This document shows, piece after piece, positions 50,266 through 59,207 of a stretch of 64,000 nt of DNA; positions within the stretch are counted from its first letter, which is position 1; every line of letters begins with the position of its first letter. The notes beneath the pieces are model-generated. The model searched no databases. It saw only the letters and a program-made list of their open reading frames with translations, and was not told the origin of the DNA. The translations under genes were made by a program, and so were the position numbers. Origin of the DNA: JADJPG01 sp964491875 (GTDB taxonomy: Bacteria > Verrucomicrobiota > Verrucomicrobiia > Limisphaerales > JADJPG01); NCBI GenBank assembly GCA_964491875.1, contig CAZBIC010000022.1:61514-125513 (forward strand), given 5' to 3'.

Positions 50266-50454
50266 TTACTTCTTCTCGTCCTTCTTCGGGTTGCACTTCT
50301 CGCAGGTCTTGCCGTCTTTCTTGGCCTTCACGCAGCAGGCGTGGGCGCAGTCTTTGCCGGCGGCTTTGGCCTTGTCGCAGCAGGATTCAGCGGACGCGAA
50401 GGAGATGCTGCCGAGGAGAACGACAGCAGCGATGATTGCACTGATGGACTTCAT
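50266..50454 (-). CDS. Small secreted cysteine-rich peptide
   Basis: A 62-residue protein with a signal peptide (MKSISAIIAAVVLLGSISFA, cleavage after ASA). The mature part of about 38 residues contains eight cysteines: ESCCDKAKAAGKDCAHACCV then KAKKDGKTCEKCNPKKDEKK. Repeats with CCxKAKxxGKxC character and one His suggest metal binding or disulfide bonding. It has its own promoter and a good terminator, so it is probably highly and independently expressed. I do not know a named family. Confidence 0.8.
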   Translation of the reverse strand: MKSISAIIAAVVLLGSISFASAESCCDKAKAAGKDCAHACCVKAKKDGKTCEKCNPKKDEKK

Positions 50455-50816
50455 TTTATTTGCCTTTCATTGCCGCCTGACTCTGGCGGCGATTTTGTTT
50501 GTTGATTGTCCCGGCCAATCACCAAAGCGACTCAGCTTCAGCGACCGGTGGTTCAATTACCCGGTTACTATATTGGGCGAGAGCGGGTTGACAACACCGT
50601 TGTGGCATCGTTTTCCGACCGCCCGCAACCGCCCAGCAATGCTTATTACTTCGCAAAACCGAAATCGGTTACATGCGATTTGAAGTTTTGATGAAGTTCC
50701 TTATTCAGCCAGCTTGTGGCGCCCCCCCTGCCCGACCGTTCTTCGGCAGAATCCGCGCTCGTATGTTACGCTTTCACCTGCCCAAACTTGCCGCCCTCGA
50801 CTCCCCAAGCTAATCA
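50455..50816. other. 362-base intergenic region with promoter and hairpin
   Basis: No gene is supported. It holds the minus-strand promoter at 50567-50594 and an untranslated leader of about 105 bases for the Cys-rich peptide, including a GCCGCC/GGCGGC hairpin at 50472-50490 just before its ribosome-binding region. I see nothing else convincing. Confidence 0.5.
50567..50594 (-). promoter_or_regulatory. Sigma-70-type promoter of the Cys-rich peptide
   Basis: Minus strand: -35 box TTGTCA (50594-50589), a 16-base spacer, and -10 box TATAGT (50572-50567). Expected start near 50560, about 105 bases before the ATG at 50454. Both boxes match five of six consensus positions. Confidence 0.6.
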
Positions 50817-51674
50817 TTGCCGGTGTTGAACAACGACCTATCCGATGCCGCGCTAGTGCTGGTCGGCCACGGCTCCACGCTGAACGCCGAGTCCGCCGCG
50901 CCGACCTACCAGCACGCCGATGAACTTCGCCGCAGAAAGATCTTCGCGCAGGTCGTGGAATGCTTCTGGAAAGTCGAACCACCCATCTGCGGCGTTCTGC
51001 GCGGCGTGTTTGCCCCGAGGGTGTTCATTGTCCCCTTGTTCATCAGCGACGGCTATTTCACCGAAGAAGTCATCCCACGCGAACTCGGCTTCTGCGCGAA
51101 GGGCCAGAAGGATTTCCCCCGGACCCAACAACGCGGCTCGCAGACCCTGCATTACTGCGGCCCGGTCGGCACGCACGACAGCATGACGGCCGTGCTGCTC
51201 GCGCGCGCCCGGGAGGTCGTCGAGAAACATCCCTTCCCCCGCGCGCCGCGGCCGGACGAATCCACGCTCTTCATCGCCGGGCACGGCACCGGGAACAACG
51301 AGAATTCCCGCAAAGCCATCGAGCGTCAGGTTGAGCTCATCCGCGCCCAGAACATTTACGCGGGCGTCCATCCCATCTTCATGGAGGAGGAACCGCGCAT
51401 CGCCGATTGCTACACGATGGCGCAGACGAGGAACATCGTGATGGTCCCGTTCTTCATCAGCGACGGACTGCATTCGTACGAGGACATTCCGATGATGCTC
51501 GGCGAGCCCGCGCGCATCGTCCAGGAACGCTACAAAAGCGGACAGCCCACGTGGCGCAATCCCACCGAGAAGCACGACAAACGCGTCTGGTACTCCGCGA
51601 GCATCGGCAACGAACCGCACATCGCGGACGTCATTCTGGAACGCGTTCGCGAGCGAGCCGGAGGCGTCGCGTAA
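50817..51674 (+). CDS. CbiX/SirB-type chelatase-like protein
   Basis: About 285 residues with two chelatase-like halves: VLVGHGSTLNAESAAPTYQH near the N-terminus and STLFIAGHGTGNNENSRKAI at the middle, each with a GHG motif containing the metal-binding His, followed by repeats of VPLFISDGYFTEE and VPFFISDGLHSYED. This fits two-domain sirohydrochlorin cobalt/ferro-chelatase (CbiX/SirB) relatives. TTG 50817 or GTG 50823 are possible starts. The insert of siroheme or cobalamin metal is expected but the metal cannot be stated. Confidence 0.8.
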   Translation: MPVLNNDLSDAALVLVGHGSTLNAESAAPTYQHADELRRRKIFAQVVECFWKVEPPICGVLRGVFAPRVFIVPLFISDGYFTEEVIPRELGFCAKGQKDFPRTQQRGSQTLHYCGPVGTHDSMTAVLLARAREVVEKHPFPRAPRPDESTLFIAGHGTGNNENSRKAIERQVELIRAQNIYAGVHPIFMEEEPRIADCYTMAQTRNIVMVPFFISDGLHSYEDIPMMLGEPARIVQERYKSGQPTWRNPTEKHDKRVWYSASIGNEPHIADVILERVRERAGGVA

Positions 51675-51731
51675 GCGTTTTAATTCCGAATCCATCGTTT
51701 ACATCGCAACACCTGAGGATAGCGTTTGGGG

Positions 51732-52250
51732 ATGAGTCGCCTTTCTCTCCTCGGTGCGTTGCTCGGAATCGCAATGCACCTGACGCCTTGCCAGGGACAA
51801 GGTTTCTCGGACTGGCACTGGAGCTTCGACCAGCCGACCTATGTCGTCGGCCCGACAGAATCAATCGTCCTCACCGCGACTATCTACGTCGACGCCGATT
51901 CGCCGGGGCCATTGATTGGTCCCATGTCTGTGTCGTTCAATGGCACTTTGTTTTCCTACTTCGACTCGACCTCCAATTGGCCCCTCTCCTTCACCGAAGC
52001 CAACATCGCCCCGGGAGAATCTCTGCAGTTCACATTCGCAATTCTCACGCCGAAGTCCCCGCTTCCAGAAGGCACTTACCAAAACTATCCGGACCAGCCT
52101 CTCATTGAATCTCTCTCTCTCGCTACCCGGCGCATCCCGGATTCGCCGCTAGTCATTCACGTGATCCCAGAACCATCGACCATCGCCCTGTTTGTCTGCG
52201 GCGCATCCGTGCTAATCATCAGTAGACTCAAGCCGAAGATGCGGAAGTAA
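51732..52250 (+). CDS. PEP-CTERM sorting-domain protein
   Basis: A 172-residue exported protein with signal MSRLSLLGALLGIAMHLTPC, a beta-rich middle, and a PEP-CTERM tail: IPEPSTIALFVCGASVLIIS followed by basic RLKPKMRK. Such tails are processed by an exosortase, which is not encoded in this window. It is 57 bases after the chelatase. Cargo function unknown. Confidence 0.85.
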   Translation: MSRLSLLGALLGIAMHLTPCQGQGFSDWHWSFDQPTYVVGPTESIVLTATIYVDADSPGPLIGPMSVSFNGTLFSYFDSTSNWPLSFTEANIAPGESLQFTFAILTPKSPLPEGTYQNYPDQPLIESLSLATRRIPDSPLVIHVIPEPSTIALFVCGASVLIISRLKPKMRK

Positions 52251-52354
52251 TGATTAGGGCCGTCGGCAAGGGACCGTCAGCCACTGAATCGAAGTCGAAT
52301 TTTCCCCGTCGCTCAACCCTTGTGCTCCGAAGAAACGTCGATAGTATTCGTCCC

Positions 52355-53704
52355 GTGAAAACCACTGCATCGTCCATTCGAACCGCCTTCCTGCCCTCGT
52401 TCGTCGCCGGGCTGGCCTGCTTTCTCGCCACCGGCTCCGTGGCCCAATCCGCCGAAGAACCGGCCGTGGCCCTGCAACAACTCGCCGAAGGCTTTGTCTC
52501 GCCAATGAATGTCGCCTCGCTCGGAGACGGCTCCGGCCGACTGCTGGTGAACGATCAAGTCGGGACCATTCACCTGGTTCAAAAGGACGGCAAACTCGAT
52601 GAGAAGCTGTTCCTCGACCTCCGCGACAAACTCACGAAGCTCAATTCTGGCTTTGACGAACGCGGCCTGCTCGGCCTTGCCCTGCATCCGAGCTTCAAAT
52701 CCAATCGCAAGCTCTACGTCTACTACAGCGCGCCGCGCAGTTCCACGGCGCCCACGAACTTCGATCACACCAGCCACCTCTCGGAATTCACCGCCGCCGC
52801 GGACTTCAGCAACGCCGATCCCGCGTCCGAGCGCGTGCTTCTGAAAATCGATCAACCTCAGTTCAATCACAACGGTGGGCGAATCCTCTTCGGGCCCGAT
52901 GGTTACCTCTACATCGGCATGGGCGATGGCGGCGGTGCCAACGACAATGAGAAAGGTCACGCGCCGCAGGGCAATGGTCAGGACACCACCACGCTTCTCG
53001 GAAAAATTCTTCGCATCGACGTGAACAAGGGCAACCCTTACGCGATTCCGTCCGACAATCCGTTTGCCGACGGCAAGCAAGGCCGCCCGGAAATCTTCGC
53101 CTACGGGATGCGCAATCCGTGGGGACTCTCTTTCGACCGCGGCGGCGACCGCGAATTCTTCGTCGCCGATGTCGGCCAAAATCTCTACGAGGAGATCAAC
53201 ATCGTGGTGAAAGGCGGCAATTACGGCTGGCGCGTGCGCGAATCGCACATCGCCTTCGATCCCACGAAACCGAACGTCCCGCTGGCGGATTCCCCCAAGA
53301 CCGATGCCCTCGGCAAACCGTTCATCGAGCCCATCGCCTGGTACAAACATCCCGCTCGCAACAAAATTGACCCGACACAGATCGAGGGCATCTCCATCAC
53401 CGGCGGCTACGTCTATCGCGGCAAATCCATCCCCGGGCTCGTTGGCAAATACGTGTTCGCCGACTGGTCCCGCACTTGGGCGCTGCCGGACGGCGTCCTC
53501 TTCGCCGCTTCACGCGACGGCAAAGGCAAGAATGCGAAGTGGAACATCGAATCGCTGCCCTTCACCTCAACGACTGGCGAAAAAATTCGCGCTTACATCG
53601 TGGCGATGGGTGAAGACGAATCCGGCGAGCTCTACGTGATGACCAATGGCCGCAACAGCCTCAGCGGTCAGACCGGCAAGGTCTACAAGCTCGTCGCGAA
53701 ATAA
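52355..53704 (+). CDS. Exported PQQ-dependent sugar dehydrogenase-like protein (GSDH/YliI fold)
   Basis: About 449 residues from a GTG at 52355 with signal segment FLPSFVAGLACFLATGSVAQ. The six-bladed propeller has typical motifs: GFVSPMNVASLGDGSGRLLV, RGLLGLALHPSFKSNRKLYV, FNHNGGRILFGPDGYLYIGM then GDGGGANDNEKGHA, RNPWGLSFDRGG and FVADVGQNLYEEINIVVKGG. The HNGG and GDGGG elements correspond to the PQQ and calcium site of soluble aldose dehydrogenases. Probably oxidises sugars in the periplasm. Confidence 0.88.
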   Translation: MKTTASSIRTAFLPSFVAGLACFLATGSVAQSAEEPAVALQQLAEGFVSPMNVASLGDGSGRLLVNDQVGTIHLVQKDGKLDEKLFLDLRDKLTKLNSGFDERGLLGLALHPSFKSNRKLYVYYSAPRSSTAPTNFDHTSHLSEFTAAADFSNADPASERVLLKIDQPQFNHNGGRILFGPDGYLYIGMGDGGGANDNEKGHAPQGNGQDTTTLLGKILRIDVNKGNPYAIPSDNPFADGKQGRPEIFAYGMRNPWGLSFDRGGDREFFVADVGQNLYEEINIVVKGGNYGWRVRESHIAFDPTKPNVPLADSPKTDALGKPFIEPIAWYKHPARNKIDPTQIEGISITGGYVYRGKSIPGLVGKYVFADWSRTWALPDGVLFAASRDGKGKNAKWNIESLPFTSTTGEKIRAYIVAMGEDESGELYVMTNGRNSLSGQTGKVYKLVAK

Positions 53705-53723
53705 CTCTCCACACGCACGCGCC

Positions 53724-54479
53724 ATGTGCTGCTTCTCGCGTCCCGTCGATTCCGTCAGCGCCACGAACATCTTCGCGCGCTCCGGAGCCGATGGACGCCA
53801 GTTCATCGCCTACAGCATGACGCTGCGCGCCGGTGAAGATCTCGCCATGATTCTCCCGCTGCCGGTCAAATCCGGGAGCGGCGAGAAAGCCGTCGAATTC
53901 ATCAGTCTGAAGGATTACCCGGAGTTCTTCACGGACCTGCAAAAGGGATTCCCCGTTCCGCCTCCGCCCGGACCGCCCTCGCGCTCGTTCGGGGCCGTCA
54001 GCGCCTCAAAACTCGAGGTCGTCGCCGTCGGCAACTTCGAAGCCTCCTTCGTCCCAACCGTCGCTGATTTCTCCCGGCTCGACGAACGTTTCCATCTCCC
54101 GACCGGCACGTGGGAGAAACTTCCGGTCTACAAGAACCACGGGTTCGCCGTCTTCAAGCTCAAATCCGGAAGCGCGAAGGTCCATCCCATGGCCTTCTCC
54201 TTTCCGCGCGCGAATCCGGCCGAACTGTTCTTCCCCACCGTTCATATCCACGACGGCAAGGTTCACAAGAAAGCCGAGTTCGATCACGCGCTCTACTGCC
54301 AGCGCGGAGACACCGATCAATTCACGCTGCTCGACTGGGATGAATCCGTCCGCCCCGCGGGACTCTACATGCAGACGTCGAGAGCCGGTCCTTTGCTCGA
54401 CGCTGGTGAGCATTGCTACCGTCGCCGCATGACCGGCACCCTGCCGAACGAAGATTTCGTGCTGAAGTCCGAAGCGTGA
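53724..54479 (+). CDS. Conserved protein of unknown function
   Basis: A 251-residue soluble protein from ATG 53724 (MCCFSRPVDSVSATNIFARS); no signal or membrane helix. Conserved-looking blocks are FIAYSMTLRAGEDLAMILPL, KDYPEFFTDLQKGFP, then HLPTGTWEKLPVYKNHGFAV, and FSFPRANPAELFFPTVHIHD. The pattern recurs in Verrucomicrobiota and Planctomycetota as far as I recall, but I cannot assign a function. It starts 19 bases after the sugar dehydrogenase, so may be co-expressed. Confidence 0.7.
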   Translation: MCCFSRPVDSVSATNIFARSGADGRQFIAYSMTLRAGEDLAMILPLPVKSGSGEKAVEFISLKDYPEFFTDLQKGFPVPPPPGPPSRSFGAVSASKLEVVAVGNFEASFVPTVADFSRLDERFHLPTGTWEKLPVYKNHGFAVFKLKSGSAKVHPMAFSFPRANPAELFFPTVHIHDGKVHKKAEFDHALYCQRGDTDQFTLLDWDESVRPAGLYMQTSRAGPLLDAGEHCYRRRMTGTLPNEDFVLKSEA

Positions 54480-54482
54480 GCT

Positions 54483-55010
54483 TCACTTCAGCCCGGCCGA
54501 CTTCTTCACCGCATTGATGATGCGACGATCGTCGTCGCCGCTCTCCCACGTAAGCTTCAGGAAGCCCGGCAAATCCATCTTCATCTTGCGCAGGAACGGT
54601 CGATCCCCCGCGCAGCCATACATCAGCTCCGGCGGCATCTCGCCGCGGAGTTTCACGCGCGCCTTCACGATGAGCCGCGGCAACCACGCGATGCCAGCCA
54701 CCTCCGCCGTCTTCGCCGGCAGGCTCGCCATCGTGATCGTCTTCCCCGTCGGCTTGCCGCCCATCACGTTCAGGAAGTAATCACGGCGGATCGCCGTCAC
54801 CGCCAGCGTCGTGTGGTAATCGAAGTCGCCGTAGTTCAGCTCGTCATCCACGAAGTCGAACAACTCCTGCGTCGTGCAACCAATGGTCGCGAGAAACGCC
54901 GCGTCCTCCTTGCCGAACATCGCGCCCGGCGATCGCTTGCCCGCGCGCCACGCCGCCACACCGCGCTCATACAATTCCCGAAACTGTTTTTGCCAATCGT
55001 TCGTGCTCAT
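54483..55010 (-). CDS. DUF5069 domain protein
   Basis: A 175-residue protein matching DUF5069: FRELYERGVAAWRAGKRSPG, TTQELFDFVDDELNYGD, and AGIAWLPRLIVKARVKLRGE with MPPELMYGCAGDRPFL. No signal peptide or catalytic motif. The family is common in Verrucomicrobiota and Planctomycetota and uncharacterised. Convergent with the previous gene (3-base gap). Confidence 0.8.
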   Translation of the reverse strand: MSTNDWQKQFRELYERGVAAWRAGKRSPGAMFGKEDAAFLATIGCTTQELFDFVDDELNYGDFDYHTTLAVTAIRRDYFLNVMGGKPTGKTITMASLPAKTAEVAGIAWLPRLIVKARVKLRGEMPPELMYGCAGDRPFLRKMKMDLPGFLKLTWESGDDDRRIINAVKKSAGLK

Positions 55011-55193
55011 GCAGGGAAGAACTTAGGAGTCGATGCGCCTCCCGACAACTCTTTCGCAGCAGTTCGGACAGGCCACCCCATGTGCAAACTGGTTGAACCG
55101 ACCAATCTGCTCCTTCCAACTCACCCCTTAAGACAGGTGCTGCCGCTAAGCCAAGCATTGGGATATTGTCCGCATGAACCAACCCGCATTCAT

Positions 55194-56753
55194 TCAAACG
55201 CAATATCCCTTCGCCACATCCTCAAACCGCCCCACCGCGCGTTGCTGCCACGCCAAATCACACTTCAACTCCCGCGCCATCAACTCCGCCACCCGCGGCG
55301 CCATTTCGATGGCAGCGCGGGCGTTGAGAAACAGGGCTCGCGTGCGGCGAGCCAGCACATCCTCCGCCGTCCGCGCCATCTCTTCGCGCACAGCCCACAC
55401 GACTTCCGCGCCGCAGTAGGGCAACGCGGGATGCAACGGCGCGGCCAGTGCGCGATCCGTTTCGATGAGTCGCTGAATCTTGGACGCATCCGAACCATAG
55501 ACCGCGAGCGACCCTAGGCGCGCAGTCTTGCGCAGCGAACCATGAATCGGCAAATCCCTCGTGACGCACGGATTCTCGGCGAGTTGCGCGAGCGTGGCAG
55601 CCTGGTTCACGCAGTCCTCTGCCATGTTCCGATACGTCGTCCACTTGCCGCCGGTGATGGTGAGCAGACCGCTCTGGTCGATGTGGATGGTGTGATCGCG
55701 GGACAGCGCGGCGGTGTTCGAGCCGTCGCCCGACTTCACGAGCGGACGGATACCGGCGAACGCGCTGAGGATGTCCGCACGCGTCGGCTTCTTGTGCAAA
55801 TAGAGCGCAGCGGTCGAGAGAATGAATTCGATCTCCTGCTCCATCGGCACCGGCTCCAGCGAAGGATTCTGGATCGGCGTGTCCGTGGTGCCGACCAGCG
55901 TGTGGCCGTGCCACGGAATGGCGAACATCACGCGGCCGTCACTCGTGTGCGGCACCATGATGGCCGTGTCGCCGGGCAGGAACGAGCGGTCGAAGACCAG
56001 GTGTGCGCCCTGACTCGGCGCAATCATCGGCTTGGCCTGTGGCTCGGCGAACTGGCGAACGCCATCGCAGAACGCGCCCGTCGCATTGATCACGACTTTC
56101 GCTTTCGCACGCAACGTCTTGCCGGATTCGAGATCGGTCGCCACGACGCCATCGACCCAACCCTGCTTGTTGCGCGTGAGCGAGGTGACCTTCGCGTAGT
56201 TCAGCAACGTCGCCCCCTGCTCGGCTGCGGTGGCGACCATGTTGATGAGCAGCCGCGTATCATCGAACTGGCCGTCGTAATACATCACGCCGCCGCGCAG
56301 TCCTTCGGTCTCGATGTTCGGCAGGTGCTGGAGCGTCTGCTTCTTCGAGAGCAGCTGAGATTTCCCGAACCCGTATTTGCCGGAGAGCGCCTGATAGAGC
56401 TTGAGGCCAATGCCGTAGAAAGGCGCTTCCCACCAAGCATAGCTCGGCACGACGAACGCGAGGTCGCTGACCAGATGTGGCGCGTTTTGTCGCAGCAGAC
56501 CGCGCTCCTTCAACGCCTCCATGACGAGTGAGATGTTCCCCTGTTCCAGATAACGCACGCCGCCATGAACAAGCTTCGTGCTGCGGCTGGACGTGCCTTT
56601 GCCGAAGTCGTCCTGCTCCAGCAGCAGCACATGGTAACCCCGCGATGCGGCGTCCACGGCCACGCCGACGCCCGTCGCGCCGCCGCCGATGACGATGAAG
56701 TCCCACAAGCCGCGTTGGGCTTGGGCGCGCTTGAACATGTCGGGGCGGTTCAT
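55194..56753 (-). CDS. glpD: Glycerol-3-phosphate dehydrogenase, FAD-dependent
   Basis: A 519-residue FAD-linked enzyme oxidising sn-glycerol-3-phosphate to DHAP and reducing quinone at the inner membrane. FAD motif VIGGGATGVGVAVDAASRGY at the N-terminus, LLEQDDFGKGTSSRSTKLVH, HGGVRYLEQGNISLVMEALK, then PWHGHTLVGTTDTPI and ITGGKWTTYRNMAEDCVNQA. It lies 61 bases downstream of glpK and is probably co-transcribed. Confidence 0.95.
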   Translation of the reverse strand: MNRPDMFKRAQAQRGLWDFIVIGGGATGVGVAVDAASRGYHVLLLEQDDFGKGTSSRSTKLVHGGVRYLEQGNISLVMEALKERGLLRQNAPHLVSDLAFVVPSYAWWEAPFYGIGLKLYQALSGKYGFGKSQLLSKKQTLQHLPNIETEGLRGGVMYYDGQFDDTRLLINMVATAAEQGATLLNYAKVTSLTRNKQGWVDGVVATDLESGKTLRAKAKVVINATGAFCDGVRQFAEPQAKPMIAPSQGAHLVFDRSFLPGDTAIMVPHTSDGRVMFAIPWHGHTLVGTTDTPIQNPSLEPVPMEQEIEFILSTAALYLHKKPTRADILSAFAGIRPLVKSGDGSNTAALSRDHTIHIDQSGLLTITGGKWTTYRNMAEDCVNQAATLAQLAENPCVTRDLPIHGSLRKTARLGSLAVYGSDASKIQRLIETDRALAAPLHPALPYCGAEVVWAVREEMARTAEDVLARRTRALFLNARAAIEMAPRVAELMARELKCDLAWQQRAVGRFEDVAKGYCV

Positions 56754-56814
56754 TTGCCAGAGAACTCTTCGGTTAACGCAGCATCCGGCGTGAGCTGAAT
56801 CTCACCCATCCACC

Positions 56815-58299
56815 CTAGCGCGCTTCCCAATCCTTCGCACGCTCCACGGCCTTGCTCCAGCGTGCGCGCAACGCGTTCGCCTGCGCACGTTTCATTTTCG
56901 GCTCGAAGCGCTGCTCGACCTGCCATTGCGTCGCGATCTCCTGCGGCTTCTTCCAGTAACCGACGGCGAGGCCGGCGAGATACGCGGCGCCGAGCGCGGT
57001 CGATTCCGTCACCTTCGGACGCACGACGGGCACGCCGAGGATGTCCGCCTGAAACTGCATGAGCAGATTGTTCTGCACCGCGCCGCCGTCCACGCGCAGT
57101 TCCTTCAGACGAATGCCCGAGTCGCTGTGCATCGCGTCCTGCAAGTCAGCGACCTGATACGCGATGCTTTCCAGCGCGGCGCGCGCAATGTGCGCCGCCG
57201 AGCTGTCACGCGTGAGGCCGACCATCGCGCCGCGCGCGTATTGGTCCCAGTGCGGCGCGCCAAGCCCGGCGAAGGCAGGCACGAGATACACGCCGCCGTT
57301 GTCCTTCACGGAGCTGGCGAGCTTCTCAATCTCGGCCGCGGAACGAATCAGGCCGAGCCCGTCACGCAGCCATTGCACCACGGCACCGCCGATGAACACG
57401 CTGCCTTCGAGCGCGTATTCGGTCTTGTTCCCGATCTTCCACGCGACGGTGGTAAGCAGACGGTTCTTGGAGGCGACGGCTTTCGTGCCGGTGTTCTGGA
57501 GCATGAAGCAGCCGGTGCCGTAGGTGTTCTTCGTGAGGCCGGGCTGGATGCACATCTGCCCGAAGAGCGCGGCCTGCTGATCGCCCGCAATGCCGCTGAC
57601 GGGAATGCCGGCGAGACCGGGCGCGTTCGAGACTTCGCCATACACTTCACTGGAGGAACGGACCTCGGGCAGCAAGCTCTCGGGGACGCGCAAGAGCCGG
57701 AGGAGTTCCTTGTCCCAGCTGCCGGTGTGAATGTTGTAGAGGAGCGTGCGCGAGGCGTTGCTCGGATCAGTGACGTGCTTGCCGGTCAACTTCCAGAGCA
57801 GCCAGGTGTCAATGGTGCCGAACGCAAGCCGACCGGCCTCAGCTTTCTTGCGCGCGCCGGGAACGTGATCGAGCAGCCAGGCGAGCTTGGTGCCGGAGAA
57901 GTAGGCGTCGAGAATGAGGCCGGTGCGTTTCTGGAACAGCTTCTCGCCGCCCTTCGCGCGAAGCTTGTCGCACATCGAGGCGGTGCGGCGATCCTGCCAG
58001 ACGATGGCGTGGTGAATGGCTTCACCGGTCTGCCGATCCCAGACAACGGTCGTCTCGCGCTGGTTCGTGATGCCGATGGCGGCGACGTCGCGCGGCTTGA
58101 TGCGCGCCTTGGCGAGGGCCTCGACAGCGACGCCCATCTGGCACGTCCAGATCTCGTGCGCGTCGTGCTCGACCCAGCCGGGCTTGGGATAATGCTGCTT
58201 AAGCTCCTTCTGCGCGACGGCGCGAATGGAGCCGTCGTGGGCAAAGACAATGGCGCGGGCGCTGGTGGTTCCTTCGTCGAGGGCGAGAATGTGGGGCAT
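56815..58299 (-). CDS. glpK: Glycerol kinase
   Basis: A 494-residue FGGY kinase phosphorylating glycerol. Motifs: LALDEGTTSARAIVFAHDGS, KPGWVEHDAHEIWTCQMGVA, AIGITNQRETTVVWDRQTGE, GIAGDQQAALFGQMC, then PAFAGLGAPHWDQYARGAMV and ELRVDGGAVQNNLLMQFQAD. First gene of the glpK-glpD pair; no glpF facilitator is in the window. Confidence 0.96.
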   Translation of the reverse strand: MPHILALDEGTTSARAIVFAHDGSIRAVAQKELKQHYPKPGWVEHDAHEIWTCQMGVAVEALAKARIKPRDVAAIGITNQRETTVVWDRQTGEAIHHAIVWQDRRTASMCDKLRAKGGEKLFQKRTGLILDAYFSGTKLAWLLDHVPGARKKAEAGRLAFGTIDTWLLWKLTGKHVTDPSNASRTLLYNIHTGSWDKELLRLLRVPESLLPEVRSSSEVYGEVSNAPGLAGIPVSGIAGDQQAALFGQMCIQPGLTKNTYGTGCFMLQNTGTKAVASKNRLLTTVAWKIGNKTEYALEGSVFIGGAVVQWLRDGLGLIRSAAEIEKLASSVKDNGGVYLVPAFAGLGAPHWDQYARGAMVGLTRDSSAAHIARAALESIAYQVADLQDAMHSDSGIRLKELRVDGGAVQNNLLMQFQADILGVPVVRPKVTESTALGAAYLAGLAVGYWKKPQEIATQWQVEQRFEPKMKRAQANALRARWSKAVERAKDWEAR

Positions 58300-58444
58300 G
58301 CGTATCTCCGTTCAGTGATGTGAACCGTTCATGTGTGGCTGATGCGGGCGTTGTAGATGAAGGCGCGGAGCGAGTCAGCAAATTTTACCGGTGGGTTTCC
58401 AACCACGGATGGACACAGATGATGAAGAAAGGCAGTCCAAACCA

Positions 58445-58516
58445 GTAAGAGTCGACGTGACGAAACTCACTCCATTTCCCGGATGAAGATCAGAGTCTCC
58501 GGACGTCGACTCTTAC
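58445..58516. repeat. 72-bp inverted repeat (14-bp perfect arms), intergenic
   Basis: GTAAGAGTCGACGT (58445-58458) and ACGTCGACTCTTAC (58503-58516) are perfect reverse complements 44 bases apart. Just inside, GACGAAACTCA and, on the other strand, CCGGAGACTCT also resemble each other, suggesting two inverted copies of a longer unit. It lies in the 224-base gap between glpK and the TauE/SafE-like gene; nothing else is evident in that gap besides a generic AACCACGGATGGACACAG stretch near 58400. Confidence 0.6.
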
Positions 58517-58523
58517 AAAATGG

Positions 58524-59201
58524 TCAGTGACAGACCGCGCCGGCAGCGAGTTCAGGGCTGAGGTAGGGAATGCCAAGGGAAAGGCCGCGGAGGATCAGCA
58601 GCACTGCGACGACGGCGACGCTCGCAGGTATGAGGCGTTGCAGTTTGAAGCGGAGCGTGAACTGGAGTTTTTGTCCGATGAGCCCGATGCCGAGCATCAT
58701 CGGAACGGTGCCGAGACCGAAGGCGGCCATGTATTCGGCGCCGGAGAGAAATCCGCCCGTCGCGACGGCGCCAGCGCAAGCCGCGTAAACGAGTCCGCAC
58801 GGAAGCAGGCCATTGAGTGTGCCGAGGGCGAAGGTGGCGAAGAGGGAGCGTTGGCGGAGCAGGCTGCCGAGGCCGGACTTGATGTGGGTCACCACCCGGG
58901 CGACCGGCAGGCTGGTGGCGAAGCGGGTCGAAAGGACGAGGCCAATCAGGATCGCGACGCCAGCGATAATCGAGACCCAGCGTTGGAAGCCGGCGAAAGC
59001 TATGGTCTGGCCGAGCAGGCCGAAAGCCGCTCCCAGCGCGCAGTAGGTGAGGATGCGACCCAGGTTGTAAGCGATCCGTCCGGCTACGAAGCTCGTGCGG
59101 GAACTGCCGGTCATCGGAAGCGCCAGCGCCAGCGGACCGCACATGCCGGCGCAGTGAAGACTGCCGACCAGGCCGAGGGCGATGGCGGTGAGAAATATCA
59201 T
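58524..59201 (-). CDS. TauE/SafE-like (CcoS/FixS-neighbour type) membrane protein
   Basis: A 225-residue protein with about six helices, starting IFLTAIALGLVGSLHCAGMC, and containing GPLALALPMTGSSR and LGTLNGLLPCGLVYAACAGA. The GSLHCAGMCGPL and NGLLPCGL elements are typical of the cytochrome-biogenesis UreH/SafE-like proteins found in cbb3-oxidase clusters, where they may move copper or reductant. It is 6 bases downstream of fixH and ends the operon. Confidence 0.8.
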   Translation of the reverse strand: MIFLTAIALGLVGSLHCAGMCGPLALALPMTGSSRTSFVAGRIAYNLGRILTYCALGAAFGLLGQTIAFAGFQRWVSIIAGVAILIGLVLSTRFATSLPVARVVTHIKSGLGSLLRQRSLFATFALGTLNGLLPCGLVYAACAGAVATGGFLSGAEYMAAFGLGTVPMMLGIGLIGQKLQFTLRFKLQRLIPASVAVVAVLLILRGLSLGIPYLSPELAAGAVCH

Positions 59202-59207
59202 TTTGGC

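Noticed and set aside
56926..58323. Plus-strand open frame of 465 codons
   Set aside because: Antisense to glpK, which has all kinase motifs; shadow composition.
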